Of a stretch of 64,000 nt of DNA, positions 18,889 to 28,544 are shown piece after piece. This DNA comes from Roseomonas sp. E05 (GTDB lineage Bacteria > Pseudomonadota > Alphaproteobacteria > Acetobacterales > Acetobacteraceae), in NCBI RefSeq assembly GCF_030063475.1, contig NZ_JASIRT010000010.1:62001-126000 (forward strand), given 5' to 3'. The notes beneath the pieces were generated by a model. That model searched no databases and was not told the origin of the DNA. It saw nothing but the letters and a program-made list of their open reading frames with translations. Position 1 is the first letter of the stretch; each line of letters begins with the position of its first letter. The position numbers and the translations under genes are program-made.

Positions 18889-20589
18889 TCAGGCGTGCAG
18901 GGCCTCCAGCGCCTCGCGCGCCTGGCGCAGGGCATGCGCGACGCGGTTGGCGGCGCGCTGCGCGCTGACGCGCAGGAAGGGCTCCGCCGCGCTGCCCGCC
19001 GGGGCCGCGGCAAGGCGGCGCACCGGTTCCAGCACGGGCCAGGGGGCCTGGGCCAGCGCCGGGTCATGCGTGAAGCGGTCGCCGCGGGTGTAGTCCATCG
19101 GCACCAGGGCGCGGGAAACCCGCAGCAGCGCGGCGTTCACGGCGGCCGGCGGCAGCGGCGCGGCCGCGATGCGGGCGGCGGCGGCCTCGAAGGCCGCCAG
19201 CGCATGGTTGAGCGGGGCGAGCGAGAGGCGGTCTCCGAGCTGCCCGGCAAGTTCGGCGAGCAGGCCGGAAAGCTCCCGCGCATGGGCCGTGTAGTCGAAG
19301 GGCAGCCGCTCGGCGGAGAGCAGCGCCCAGACCACATGCACGAAGACGCGGGTGTCGCGCACGAGGTTGTCCGGGTCGATCTTGTCGAGCGTGTCCTGCG
19401 GCGTGTGCCACCACCAGCCCAGCTTCACCGCGCCATGCACGGCGCCGACATTCTCGGCCTGGTGGCTGAGGCTGTTGAAGATGGAGGGGATGCCGATGCC
19501 CCAGAAGGATTCGTCGCCCTGCCGGCCGAAGCGCTTGCCCGTGTAGTCCTGGCCGGCGACGTCGCGGATCGCGGCCCGCGCGACCGCGCGCAGCTCGGCC
19601 GCGCAGCCGGAGCCGGTGAGCACGGTGGCGCCGCGCCCGCCGGTGGAATCGGTGTTCACATGCGCGACGCAGCGGCGCTCCAGCTCGTCCCAGAAGGCGT
19701 CGGCATACCAGGCGGAGCCGGAGTAGCGGCCATGCGAGTGGCCGGACCAGAAGCAGAAGCGCAGGCCGCGCTGCCAGTCCGCGCGGCGCGTGGCGGCGAG
19801 GCGGGCCACCTCCAGCATGGTGGCGTTCGCCGCGCCATTGTCCATGACGCCGTGGTACCAGGTGTCGTGATGGCCGGAGAACAGCACGAAGGGGGCGTCG
19901 TCGCCGGTGGCGCCGGGCGCGTCCATCTCCGCCACCAGGATCGGGGTCTTGCGCCAGCCGGTGTCCACCTCGGCATGCAGGGTGGCGGTCAGCGCCGCGC
20001 CGGCCTGCAGGCGGCCGCGCAGCGCCGCGCCATCCGCGCGGGAGATGGTGCAGACCACGGCCTGCGGCAGTTCCTCCAGCGTCTCCGCCGAGGGGCTGCC
20101 CCAGACCGGGGAGATGCACATCTCGTGGATATGGTCGTCCTGCGTCGCGTGGATCTGGCCGGCGACGCCGGCGCGCAGCCCGCGCGCGGCGACCGCCGGG
20201 GTGGCCATGCCGTCCACCAGGATGATTTTCCCGCGCAGGTCCTGCCCGGCGAAGTCGGCGTCACCGCCGGCTCCGACATAGACCACCGGCGCGGTGAGCC
20301 CGCCGGCGGGGGAGGGGCGGGAGAAGGAATGCGTGATGCAGGTGAGGTCGCGCCCCTCCACCACCACGCGCGCGGCGCCGGGCAGGCTGATGAAGGCGTC
20401 GTGCAGCAGGATTTCGGTGCGGTAGCCATGGGCGGCGATGCGCTGCTCGACGAAGCGCAGGCTTTCCATCTCCTGCGCCGAGCCGGAGAGCTTCACCCAG
20501 TGCTGCAGGCGCTCCAGCGTGCCCATCATCCCGGCGGCGGAGACGCCGTCGCACAGTTCCTGCAAGACCGCCTGCTGATCCATCACCAT
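18889..20589 (-). CDS. M28-family zinc peptidase with PA-like insert
   Basis: About 566 aa from an ATG at 20589 (20583 is also possible). Residues 100-220 resemble a protease-associated domain. The catalytic part has FSGHHDTWYHGVMDNGAANA, giving the first His and the bridging Asp of an M28 aminopeptidase, followed by WSGHSHGRYSGSAWYAD where family members place the catalytic acidic pair. No signal peptide is visible, so it is probably cytosolic. The unusual SGHSHG at the Glu-Glu position makes peptidase activity uncertain. It is upstream of the IclR gene by 80 bases on the same strand. Confidence 0.78.
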   Translation of the reverse strand: MVMDQQAVLQELCDGVSAAGMMGTLERLQHWVKLSGSAQEMESLRFVEQRIAAHGYRTEILLHDAFISLPGAARVVVEGRDLTCITHSFSRPSPAGGLTAPVVYVGAGGDADFAGQDLRGKIILVDGMATPAVAARGLRAGVAGQIHATQDDHIHEMCISPVWGSPSAETLEELPQAVVCTISRADGAALRGRLQAGAALTATLHAEVDTGWRKTPILVAEMDAPGATGDDAPFVLFSGHHDTWYHGVMDNGAANATMLEVARLAATRRADWQRGLRFCFWSGHSHGRYSGSAWYADAFWDELERRCVAHVNTDSTGGRGATVLTGSGCAAELRAVARAAIRDVAGQDYTGKRFGRQGDESFWGIGIPSIFNSLSHQAENVGAVHGAVKLGWWWHTPQDTLDKIDPDNLVRDTRVFVHVVWALLSAERLPFDYTAHARELSGLLAELAGQLGDRLSLAPLNHALAAFEAAAARIAAAPLPPAAVNAALLRVSRALVPMDYTRGDRFTHDPALAQAPWPVLEPVRRLAAAPAGSAAEPFLRVSAQRAANRVAHALRQAREALEALHA

Positions 20590-20690
20590 TGCCCCATGCC
20601 GTCCGGCGCCGCCGGGTGAATGCCCTGCTGGTCTGATAAACGAACCGGGCCGGCTTGTCATGAGAACCGGCTTGACCGGGGAGGGGTGGG

Positions 20691-21425
20691 TCAGGAGGGC
20701 TGCGGCCTCGGGCTTCCCTGGCTGGCCTGGACGCGCAGGCGTTCGGTGTCGTCCAGGTGCTGCTGCATGGCGGCCGCCGCGCCCTCGTGGTCGCCCTCCA
20801 GGATGGCGCGCAGGATGGTGGCGTGCAGCGGCAGCGAGACGCGCCGGTTCTGCTCCGCCTCGGTGTTGGTCACGTGCAGCGAGGCCAGCAGCGTGGTGCG
20901 GATGGCATGCACGATGGGGATCAGGAACTGGTTGCCGCTGGCCTCCAGGAGGGCCGTGTGGAATTCGAGGTCGGCCTGGATGAAGGCCTCCACGTTCTCG
21001 CCCGCCGCCTCCATGGCGGCATAGGCGGCGGCGATGCGGGCGCGGTCCGCCTCGGTGGCGCGCCGGCTGGCCAGCGCCGCGGCCGGCGGCTCGACGATGC
21101 GCCGGACCTCCATGAGCTGTTGCAGGGCGGGATCGTCCGCCGGCAGTTCGCCGTGCCAGTGCAGCAGCAGCGGGTCGAGCTGGCTCCAGGCCGCGCGCGG
21201 GCGGATGGTGGTGCCGCGCCGCGGCCGCGCGTCCAGCAGCCCCTTGGCGGCCAGCACCTGCAGCGCCTCGCGCAGCACCGTGCGGCTGACGCCGTAGCGG
21301 GCGAGCAGGACGTCCTCGCCGGGCAGGGTGTCCCCCGGACGGAGAATCCCCTGCACGATCTTGCGGCCGAGGTCGTCCACCAGCTGGTCGGACAGGGTGC
21401 GCTTGATGGCTGCTGAAAAAGTCAT
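20691..21425 (-). CDS. GntR-family regulator, FadR subfamily
   Basis: 244 aa. It has an N-terminal winged helix (LVDDLGRKIVQGILRPGDTLPGE, then YGVSRTVLREALQVLAAKGLL) and an all-helical FCD ligand domain whose metal-binding pattern includes DLEFHTALLEASGN and HATILRAI. Such repressors respond to organic or sugar acids. It is divergent from an enolase-superfamily enzyme and an MFS carrier, with a 17-bp perfect palindrome between them, so it most likely controls that pair. Confidence 0.92.
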   Translation of the reverse strand: MTFSAAIKRTLSDQLVDDLGRKIVQGILRPGDTLPGEDVLLARYGVSRTVLREALQVLAAKGLLDARPRRGTTIRPRAAWSQLDPLLLHWHGELPADDPALQQLMEVRRIVEPPAAALASRRATEADRARIAAAYAAMEAAGENVEAFIQADLEFHTALLEASGNQFLIPIVHAIRTTLLASLHVTNTEAEQNRRVSLPLHATILRAILEGDHEGAAAAMQQHLDDTERLRVQASQGSPRPQPS

Positions 21426-21453
21426 ATGATATTCTTTATAGCGGCTGGAGCAC

Positions 21454-21470
21454 CGTCAACGCCGTTGACG
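21454..21470. promoter_or_regulatory. Perfect 17-bp palindrome, likely FadR-type operator
   Basis: CGTCAACG, C, CGTTGACG: an 8+1+8 inverted repeat in the 82-base divergent gap, 29 bases from the regulator start and 37 from the enzyme start. A smaller TCATATGA palindrome overlaps the regulator start codon at 21422-21429. The position fits autoregulation plus control of the divergent enzyme and carrier. Confidence 0.6.
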
Positions 21471-21507
21471 GGCCGTTCGGCGGCAGGAACAAGAATGTGG
21501 AGGAAGC

Positions 21508-22641
21508 ATGCGGATTGCGAGCGTTCACACGCACGTCCTGGAAGCGGCGCTCTCCCAGCCCTTCGCCTATTCGCGCGCCTGGTACGGCACGCGCATGGCG
21601 ATGCTGGTGGAGATCGAGACCGACACCGGCCTGACCGGCTGGGGCGAGTGCTACGGGCCGGCCTGGATGACCGAGGCGGTGGTCCGCAATGTCGCCCCCT
21701 GGCTGGTCGGCCAGGACCCGCTCCGCACGGAGCATCTCTGGCAGGACATCTATGCCCGGCTGCGCGACCACGGGCAGAAGGGCCTGGTGATCGAGGGGCT
21801 GAGCGGCATCGACATCGCCCTCTGGGACATCAAGGGGAAGCATTTCGGCGCGCCGGTGCACCAGCTCATGGGCGGCCCGCTGCGCACCGAGGTGCGGGCC
21901 TATGCCACCGGCCTCTACCGGCGCGAGAGCGGCGACCCGCTGCAATACCTCCCCGAGGAGGCCGCCGGCTACGTGGCCGAGGGCTTCCACGCCGTGAAGC
22001 TGAAGGTCGGCTTCGGCGTGGCGGAGGACGTGGCCGTCACCCGCGCGGTGCGCGAGGCCATCGGCCCCGAGGTGGCGCTGATGGTGGACGCCAACCACGC
22101 CTATGACGCCGTCGCCGCCATCCGGCTCGGCCGGCTGATCGAGCCGCTCGACATCGGCTGGTTCGAGGAGCCGGTGCCGCCGGAGGACCTGGCCGGCTAC
22201 CGCGCGGTGAAGGCGGCGCTGGACATCCCGATCGCCGGCGGCGAGTGCGAGTTCACCCGCCTCGGCTTCCGCGACCTGCTGGCGACCCAGGCGCTCGACA
22301 TCGTCCAGCCCGACACCTGCGCGGCCGGCGGTCTCTCGGAATGCAAGAAGATCGCGGACATGTCGGCCGCCTTCGGGGTTCGCTACAACCCGCATGTCTG
22401 GGGCACCGGCATCGGCATCGCCGCCTCGCTGCAACTGCTGGCCGTGGTGCCGACGCATACGCCCACCTCGCTCAACCCGCTTGAGCCCATCCTGGAATTC
22501 GACCGCACCGAGCACCCGATCCGCCAGGCCATCCTGCGCCAGCCGATCGAGCATGATCGCGGCACGGTGCGCATTCCGGACGGTCCCGGTCTTGGCATCG
22601 AGATCGATCGCGAGGCCCTGGCCCGTTTCAAGGTGAACTGA
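21508..22641 (+). CDS. Enolase-superfamily sugar-acid dehydratase/racemase (mandelate racemase subgroup)
   Basis: 377 aa TIM-barrel enzyme. The KxK catalytic pair is in AVKLKVGFG near residue 165. The metal ligands follow in DANHAYD near 196, EEPVPPED near 222 and GECEF near 248, and the general base His is in NPHVWGTG near 298. This set places it in the mandelate racemase subgroup, most of which dehydrate sugar acids. The MFS gene starts 3 bases after its stop, and the FadR-type regulator is divergent. Exact substrate unknown. Confidence 0.9.
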   Translation: MRIASVHTHVLEAALSQPFAYSRAWYGTRMAMLVEIETDTGLTGWGECYGPAWMTEAVVRNVAPWLVGQDPLRTEHLWQDIYARLRDHGQKGLVIEGLSGIDIALWDIKGKHFGAPVHQLMGGPLRTEVRAYATGLYRRESGDPLQYLPEEAAGYVAEGFHAVKLKVGFGVAEDVAVTRAVREAIGPEVALMVDANHAYDAVAAIRLGRLIEPLDIGWFEEPVPPEDLAGYRAVKAALDIPIAGGECEFTRLGFRDLLATQALDIVQPDTCAAGGLSECKKIADMSAAFGVRYNPHVWGTGIGIAASLQLLAVVPTHTPTSLNPLEPILEFDRTEHPIRQAILRQPIEHDRGTVRIPDGPGLGIEIDREALARFKVN

Positions 22642-22644
22642 CCG

Positions 22645-23931
22645 ATGCCGGACATGCAGACCATGCCCTCCGCCGCCCGCAGCCCCTGGTGGAGCATCGG
22701 CGGCTCGCTCCTGGTCGGGCTCTTCGTCGCCTATCTCGACCGCTCCAACCTTTCCGTCGGCCTGCCGGCCCTCTCGCAGGAGCTCGGCTTCGCCGGCGAG
22801 CGCTTCGCCGTGGTGTCGAGCTGGGCGCTGACGATCTTCCTGATCGGCTATGCCTTCGCCAACATCCTGGGCGGCATCCTGACGCGGCGGCTCGATCCCA
22901 AGACGGTGGTGATCTGGTGCGTCGCCATCTGGTCGCTGGCGACGATCGCCGTCGGCTTCACCGGCTCGGTCGCCGTGCTGCTGGTCTGCCGCTTCATCCT
23001 CGGCGTCACCGAGGGGATCTACTGGCCGCAGCAGTCGCGCTTCGCGCGCGCCTGGTTCGCGCCGGAGGAGCGCACCACCGCCAACAGCCTGATCCAGTAC
23101 TACGGGCAATTCCTGGCGCTGGCCCTCGGCTTCATGCTGCTGACGCCGATCTACGACGCCTTCGGCTGGCGGGTGCTGTTCTTCATCACCGGCGGGCTAG
23201 GCCTGCTGGTCATCGTGCCGCTCTACCTCGCCGCGCTGCGGCCCGAGGCGGAGGCGCCCTACCGCGAGCCGGCCGGCGCGGCGGCGAGCCAGAAGCTGAC
23301 GCTGGCGGCGCTCGGCGGGCCGCCCTTCCTGCTGCTGCTGTTCAGCTACATCACGCAGGGCATGCTGTTCTGGGGCATCACGCTCTGGATTCCGCTGGCG
23401 GTGCGCTCCATCGGCTTCACCGGCTTCTCGCAGGCCATCGCCAGCGCGCTGCCCTACTTCGCCGCGGTGCTGCTGGCGCTGCCCATCGCCAGGATCAGCG
23501 ACCGGACGAACCGGCGCGTGCTGATCGCGGCGCTCGGCCTGCTGATCCCGGGACTGCTGATGATCATGCTGCCGCTGGTGGAGAGCGGGCCGGCGAAGCT
23601 CGCCCTCATCACCGTGGCGCTCGGCTACTACGCCAGCAGCTTCACGCCCAACATCTGGACCATCCTGCAGTCCACCGCGAAGCCCGAGGCGGTCGGGCCG
23701 GCCGCCGGCATCATCAACGGCATTGGCGCGGGCGGCGGCGGCACCATCGCGGGCTTCCTGGTCGGCATGCTCTACAGCGCGACCGGCTCCTACATGTCCG
23801 GCTTCGTCGTGCTCGGCGGGCTGGTGATCCTGGGCGGCGTGTCGCTGCTCGCCTATGGATGGCTGGCGCCGCGCAAGGGCGGCAGGACCACCACGGCGCT
23901 CCCGCCCTCCGGCCAGTCCTCGCCGGCCTGA
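22645..23931 (+). CDS. MFS transporter, anion:cation symporter (sugar-acid) type
   Basis: 428 aa with 12 predicted helices. The early [14 protein letters not shown] segment and the [20 protein letters not shown] loop are typical of the ACS family (D-galactonate, hexuronate, phthalate carriers). It should import the substrate of the preceding dehydratase by proton symport. The two genes are separated by 3 bases and surely share a message. Confidence 0.9.
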   Translation: MPDMQTMPSAARSPWWSIGGSLLVGLFVAYLDRSNLSVGLPALSQELGFAGERFAVVSSWALTIFLIGYAFANILGGILTRRLDPKTVVIWCVAIWSLATIAVGFTGSVAVLLVCRFILGVTEGIYWPQQSRFARAWFAPEERTTANSLIQYYGQFLALALGFMLLTPIYDAFGWRVLFFITGGLGLLVIVPLYLAALRPEAEAPYREPAGAAASQKLTLAALGGPPFLLLLFSYITQGMLFWGITLWIPLAVRSIGFTGFSQAIASALPYFAAVLLALPIARISDRTNRRVLIAALGLLIPGLLMIMLPLVESGPAKLALITVALGYYASSFTPNIWTILQSTAKPEAVGPAAGIINGIGAGGGGTIAGFLVGMLYSATGSYMSGFVVLGGLVILGGVSLLAYGWLAPRKGGRTTTALPPSGQSSPA

Positions 23932-23949
23932 AGGCACCGCCGCAACACC

Positions 23950-24009
23950 CCGGGAGGCTCCGCCTCCCGGACCCTCCGCCGGGGAGGCAACGGCCTCGCC
24001 GGACCCCGC
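23950..24009 (-). repeat. Family 2 double-hairpin repeat
   Basis: Read on the minus strand: GCGGGGTCCGGCGAGGC, a GCCTCCCCGGC partner, then GGAGGGTCC and a GGGAGGC GGA GCCTCCC stem. It starts 19 bases after the MFS stop. The rest of the 284-base gap to the next gene shows no other feature I can name. Confidence 0.6.
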
Positions 24010-24215
24010 GATCGGTTTTCCCCCGCTTCATCCGGACGCGCCTCCGGCACGCTTGCCGGCCTTCCTGCGGCAGGCCTAGGATCTGCCTGATCGACGAGGC
24101 TTCGCGCGGCCGCTTCGTGACCTGCCTCCGCCTGCGACGGCGGAGGAATGGCCGGTTGGCGGAGCGCTGGCAGAAGCGGCCGGCGGCGCTGGCGCACAGG
24201 AGGTGCCTTCGCAGG

Positions 24216-25487
24216 ATGGCAGCAGGCATCGGCCGGCAACACCAGGCCCGGGTCTTCACCTCCGGCTTCGCCGGGCGGCGGCCGGCGGTTCCCTGCGCGC
24301 CGGAGGCCCTGGAGCATGCGGCGCTGGCGCGGATGAGCCGCAACGCGGCCGCCTATGTCGCCGGCGGCGCCGGGCTCGAGCGCACCATGGCGGCGAACCG
24401 CGCGGCCTTCGACCGCTACCGGATTATCCCGCGCGTCCTGCGCGACGTCACCGCCCGGCAGCTTTCGGTGCGCCTCTTCGGCCGCACCCTGCCTTTGCCG
24501 CTGCTGCTGGCGCCGATCGGCGTGCTGGAGATGGCGCATCGCCAGGCCGATCTGGCGGCGGCGCGCGCCGCGGCTGCCGAGGGCCTTCCCTTCATCACCT
24601 CCAGCCAGTCCTCCTGGCCGATGGAGACGATCGCCGAGGCCGGTGGCGGTCCCCGCTGGTTCCAGCTCTACTGGTCCGCCTGTGACGCCCTGGCGGAGAG
24701 CTTCGTGCGGCGCGCCGAGGCGGCGGGCTATGAGGCGATCGTCGTGACCCTCGACACCACCCAGCTCGGCTGGCGCCCGCGCGACCTGGATCGCGGCTAC
24801 CTGCCCTTTCTCCGCGGGCGCGGCCTGGCCAACTACCTCTCCGATCCGGTGTTCCGCGCCCTGCCTCCGCCGCCGGTCGCGCCGGGGGAGCGGCCATCGC
24901 TCGGGCCGCGCTCCCTGCCGGCCGTCCTTGAGCTTCTGCGCTCCTGGCCGGGCGGCAGGCTGAAGGCGCTGGCCGCCGGGCGGGAGGTGGTGCAGGCGGT
25001 CCAGCGCTTCATCAGCCTCTATTCCCGTCCGGACCTGACCTGGGAGAACCTGCCCGCCCTGCGGCGGATGACGCGGCTGCCAATCCTGCTGAAGGGCGTC
25101 CTGCACCCCGAGGATGCCTGCCGCGCCCTCGAGGCCGGGGTGGATGGCCTCATCGTGTCCAACCATGGCGGGCGGCAGGTCGATGGGGCCGTCGCCGCAC
25201 TCGAGATGCTGCCACCCATTGCTGCCGCCGTCGCGGGGCGTGTCCCGGTGCTCTTCGACGGCGGGATCCGCACGGGCGCCGATGTCATCAAGGCGCTGGC
25301 CCTGGGTGCGACGGCGGTCCTGATCGGGCGGCCCTATGTCTATGGCCTGGCGCTCGCCGGCGAGGCGGGGGTTCGGGAGGTGCTCAGGAGCTTCGCCGCC
25401 GACCTGGATCTGACCCTCGCCCTCATGGGCTGCCGCGGGCTGGATGAGCTGGACGGCACGGTGCTGGCGCAGGCACGGCCCGGCTGA
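24216..25487 (+). CDS. FMN-dependent alpha-hydroxy-acid oxidase/dehydrogenase (lactate 2-monooxygenase-like)
   Basis: 423 aa TIM barrel of the glycolate oxidase/lactate dehydrogenase family. The ATG at 24216 follows an AGGAGGT ribosome site. FMN and substrate residues are evident: [10 protein letters not shown] near residue 95, the [11 protein letters not shown] lysine near 290, [10 protein letters not shown] (catalytic His) near 312 and [19 protein letters not shown] near 347. The inserted loop before the catalytic half (about residues 190-255) is longer than in glycolate oxidase and resembles lactate 2-monooxygenase. It oxidises a 2-hydroxy acid, perhaps linked to the sugar-acid genes upstream. 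Confidence 0.85.
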   Translation: MAAGIGRQHQARVFTSGFAGRRPAVPCAPEALEHAALARMSRNAAAYVAGGAGLERTMAANRAAFDRYRIIPRVLRDVTARQLSVRLFGRTLPLPLLLAPIGVLEMAHRQADLAAARAAAAEGLPFITSSQSSWPMETIAEAGGGPRWFQLYWSACDALAESFVRRAEAAGYEAIVVTLDTTQLGWRPRDLDRGYLPFLRGRGLANYLSDPVFRALPPPPVAPGERPSLGPRSLPAVLELLRSWPGGRLKALAAGREVVQAVQRFISLYSRPDLTWENLPALRRMTRLPILLKGVLHPEDACRALEAGVDGLIVSNHGGRQVDGAVAALEMLPPIAAAVAGRVPVLFDGGIRTGADVIKALALGATAVLIGRPYVYGLALAGEAGVREVLRSFAADLDLTLALMGCRGLDELDGTVLAQARPG

Positions 25488-25530
25488 GCGGGGCCGGGGC
25501 TGCAATGCCGCGGGTGGGGCGCGGACCGCC

Positions 25531-27651
25531 TCAGGCGGCCTCGGCAGCCGGCCGGCGCAGCGCGCCCTCCAGCAGCTCGATCTGCCGGGCGATCCGCGCC
25601 AGGGGGTCCAGCAGGGCCGCCTCCAGCGGCGGGGCGGGCCGGGGCGGCACGGGGCCCTCGCCCTCGGCCAGGCCGCGCAGCGAGGCCGTGATCCAGCTGC
25701 GCCAGGCCGCGCCCTCCACCGCCGTCAGCGCCATCCGGGCGGCGGGGTCGTGCCGGAGCGCGGAAAGCCGCCCGGCGATGCGGCGCAGGATGCTGTCCAC
25801 CAGGATCGCACGGCTGACCTCCGGGCGCCGGCTCCCGCGTGGCTCCTGCAGGGCGCGGGTGATGGAGGCCTCCAGGTTGTTGGTCGCCATGCCGGCAGCG
25901 CGGCGGGCGGCCTCCGCGCCGCCGAAGGGCGTCTCGCCGATGATTTCGGAGAGCACGGCACCGGCATAGTCCGCATGGGCCGCCAGGGCGGCGCGGCGCT
26001 CCCGGCGCATTCGCCCCGGCTCCCAGCTCGGCCAGAGCAGCAGGCAGCCGATGACGGCCAGCAGCCCACCCGCCAGGGTGAACAGCGCGCGCAGCGCGGC
26101 CACCTCCCAGGAGCTGTGGCCGGGATGGATCAGCTCCATCAGAACCACCACGACCGGCGTGATGCCGGCGATCCAGGCGGTGAAGCTGACCTGCCGCGCC
26201 CCGAAGGCCAGGGCGCAGAGGGGAAAGAGCACCGCGGCCAGTTCCAGCGGCGCGCGGACGAAGTAGGCGAGCAGCGCCCCGACCAGCCCGCCCAGCACAG
26301 TGCCGCCGATCCGCTCCAGCGCCCGCTGCCAGGTGACGGCGAAGAAGGGCTGCAGCGTGACGACCACCGTGATCGGCAGCCAGTGCGCGAACTGCGCGCC
26401 GTAGTCCAGCGTGAGCGCCAGGGAGGGCGCGCCGATGACGGCGATGCGCAGCGCATGCCGCAGGATGGCCGACTGCCAGGTCAGGTTGGCCCGCAGCGGC
26501 CCCAGCACGCGCTCCCGCCAGGGCTGGGCCTGCGCGGCGCCGACCGGGCCGCCCGGCAGGTAGCCGCCGGGCGTGCTGAGCCGCGCGGCGATGCGCAGGC
26601 GCTCGATGATGGCCTCCGCCAGCGGGCGCAGCAGCGGATCGCCCTGGGCGGCGGCCAGGGCGCGCCCGGCGGCGCGGTCCAGCACCGGCGGGCGCACGGC
26701 GACATCCGTCTCGATGGCATCGGCCAGCACCACCAGCATCGGCCGCACCACGCGCAGCAGCGTCTCCGCCGCCCGCAGCCGCGCCGGGTCCCGCATGCCC
26801 TCCAGCAGGTCCGACAGGGCGATCAGCGAGCCGAAGATCTGGTCGCAGGCTTCCAGCCGGAGCAGCGCCTGCGAGCCGCGCAGCGAGAGCCGGCCGCGCA
26901 TGTTGACCAGGTCGAGCACGATGACGCGGGCATGCTCGATCTCCTCCCGCACGGCGCGGCGGTGGGCGCGGCTATGGGCATCCCAGACTGCGGTGCTCGC
27001 CTCGCCCGCCTGCAACAGGCGGCGCTGGTCGGCCGCCAGGGTGGCCAGCCGGCGCCAGCACTCGGCCACGGCGGTGCGGGCGGGGCGATAGGGATGGAGC
27101 CGCCAGACCACCATGGTCAGCAGCGTGGCCCAGAGCCCGCCGGCGAGGAACATGCCGCCGATCTCCAGCGCCTCCTGCCCGCTCAGCGGCTGGTTGGCGG
27201 CGATGATGAGCACGATGGCGAGGATGTTTCCCACCACCGTGGCGCCCGGGCCCCAGACGCGCGAGAAGCCCAGGCAGAAGAGGCCGGCGAAGGCCAGGGG
27301 CAGGACGACGGCGAGCCCGGCCTCCCGCAGCAGGCCGAAGCCGGCCCAGGTGGCGGCGCCGAGCAGGGTGAAGGCGAGCAGCGCCGGCACGCGGAAGCGG
27401 ATGGGGCCGCCGACATCGCAGAGGCAGGTGAAGAAGGTGGCCATCGCCATGTAGAGCAGCGCCGGCCGGCCCAGCCACTCATGGGCCAGGATGACGAGCG
27501 CGAAGGCCGTCGCGGCGCGGATGCCCTCCACGGCGCGCAGGGCGCGCAGGTCCCACCCCCAGGGCACCCGGGAAAGGTCCGCCCCCGGATCACGGGGCGT
27601 GCCGATGCGACGGGGCGGGGCGGGGGAGGGTCCGGAAGCCGTGGCTTTCAT
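25531..27651 (-). CDS. FUSC-family (aromatic acid exporter-like) membrane protein
   Basis: 706 aa from the ATG at 27651. The layout is that of FUSC/AaeB-type exporters: an N-terminal block of about six helices, a long soluble helical region (about residues 190-350), a second block of six helices, and a C-terminal cytoplasmic helical tail. The second block holds the WLPITVVVTLQPFF segment and the GGTVLGGLVGALLAYF motif. Members export aromatic carboxylates or related compounds. No AaeA-type adaptor gene is nearby. Confidence 0.85.
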   Translation of the reverse strand: MKATASGPSPAPPRRIGTPRDPGADLSRVPWGWDLRALRAVEGIRAATAFALVILAHEWLGRPALLYMAMATFFTCLCDVGGPIRFRVPALLAFTLLGAATWAGFGLLREAGLAVVLPLAFAGLFCLGFSRVWGPGATVVGNILAIVLIIAANQPLSGQEALEIGGMFLAGGLWATLLTMVVWRLHPYRPARTAVAECWRRLATLAADQRRLLQAGEASTAVWDAHSRAHRRAVREEIEHARVIVLDLVNMRGRLSLRGSQALLRLEACDQIFGSLIALSDLLEGMRDPARLRAAETLLRVVRPMLVVLADAIETDVAVRPPVLDRAAGRALAAAQGDPLLRPLAEAIIERLRIAARLSTPGGYLPGGPVGAAQAQPWRERVLGPLRANLTWQSAILRHALRIAVIGAPSLALTLDYGAQFAHWLPITVVVTLQPFFAVTWQRALERIGGTVLGGLVGALLAYFVRAPLELAAVLFPLCALAFGARQVSFTAWIAGITPVVVVLMELIHPGHSSWEVAALRALFTLAGGLLAVIGCLLLWPSWEPGRMRRERRAALAAHADYAGAVLSEIIGETPFGGAEAARRAAGMATNNLEASITRALQEPRGSRRPEVSRAILVDSILRRIAGRLSALRHDPAARMALTAVEGAAWRSWITASLRGLAEGEGPVPPRPAPPLEAALLDPLARIARQIELLEGALRRPAAEAA

Positions 27652-28045
27652 CAAGGCGCTACAACGTCCCCTGTCCATCCCGGTTGTGCGCGCCGCGTGC
27701 CGCATCCCCCGTCCGGCTTGCCGCGGAAGCGGCCGTGGCAGGGTGTCGGAGCCTCTGGCCCCCGCCGCGGTGGAGTGGTCCGATGGGCGCCGGCAAGGGG
27801 CGTCGCCCTGATGACCGTTCCAGGGCCATGGCGCCCTGCGAGCCTTGGCGGGGAGGAATAGGCCGCGGTGATGGCAGCGGCAACGCTGGCGTTGGCTGCG
27901 GCCCGTTGGCGCCCGCAGGAGGTGGCGGCAGGACAATGGCGGGCGGTGCAAGGGCGCCTTGCGGCGGCCATCAGGGCCATTTTTCCCGGCGGTGGCGCCG
28001 CCGGGGGGAGGGCGGTCAGGCACAGGCCTCCCCTGACGGCCGGGC
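27652..28045. other. 394-base gap without a recognisable gene
   Basis: Short open frames exist on both strands but have Arg/Pro/Ala-rich, low-complexity translations typical of GC-rich shadow frames. A CCCGGCGG/CCGCCGGG hairpin near 27995 has TTTTT before it on the plus strand, the wrong side for a terminator in either direction. The gap presumably holds the promoter of the FUSC gene. Confidence 0.5.
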
Positions 28046-28426
28046 TCACCGCGCGATGCGCGGCCACAGCCACCAGATCAGCGCCGCCCCCGCGAGCAGC
28101 CACAGGGCCACGATGACGGCGGCTCCCGCACGGCTGACCGGCCGCCCCTCCGCCTTCAGGGCAGCCGCGCGGTGTTCAGCCATGACCTCCGGCGGCACCA
28201 GCCGGATGGCGAGCAGGATGGCCGGTGGCAGGAGGATGACCTCGTCGAGGTAGCCAAGGACCGGGATGAAGTCCGGGATGAGGTCGATGGGCGAGAGGGC
28301 ATAGGCGGCAATCGCCAGCGCGAAGGCCTTGGCGTACCAGGGCGTGCGGGGGTCGCGGGCCGCGAGGGAGAGCGCGTGCACGTCCCGCCTGATCGCCCGT
28401 GCCCAGCCCTTGATCCGCCGCAACAT
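28046..28426 (-). CDS. DUF1232 (YkvA-family) membrane protein
   Basis: 126 aa. The DUF1232 signature is clear: DPRTPWYAKAFALAIAAYALSP followed by IDLIPDFIPVLGYLDEVILLP. It has two or three membrane helices, including a C-terminal one (VIVALWLLAGAALIWWLW). The family function is not established. It lies 118 bases downstream of modC on the same strand and could be at the end of that message. Confidence 0.88.
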   Translation of the reverse strand: MLRRIKGWARAIRRDVHALSLAARDPRTPWYAKAFALAIAAYALSPIDLIPDFIPVLGYLDEVILLPPAILLAIRLVPPEVMAEHRAAALKAEGRPVSRAGAAVIVALWLLAGAALIWWLWPRIAR

Positions 28427-28544
28427 CAGCCTCGCTCCGATCGTTCCCGCCGTCCTTGTAGCCGACCTGGCCCGGGAAAAGGTCGGCCGCCGGTGACTGG
28501 CGGCCGTGGAGGCGACGAAGGGGGCAGGGGCTTCCCGGAAGCGT

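Noticed and set aside
18002-21425. A complete peptide ABC transporter operon
   Set aside because: Only the binding protein is present. No Dpp/Opp permease or ATPase frames were found between 14.7 and 21.5 kb.
27985-28010. Intrinsic terminator in the FUSC/DUF1232 gap
   Set aside because: The CCCGGCGG/CCGCCGGG hairpin has its T-run before the stem on the plus strand and an A-run after it on the minus strand, so it cannot work as an intrinsic terminator in either direction.
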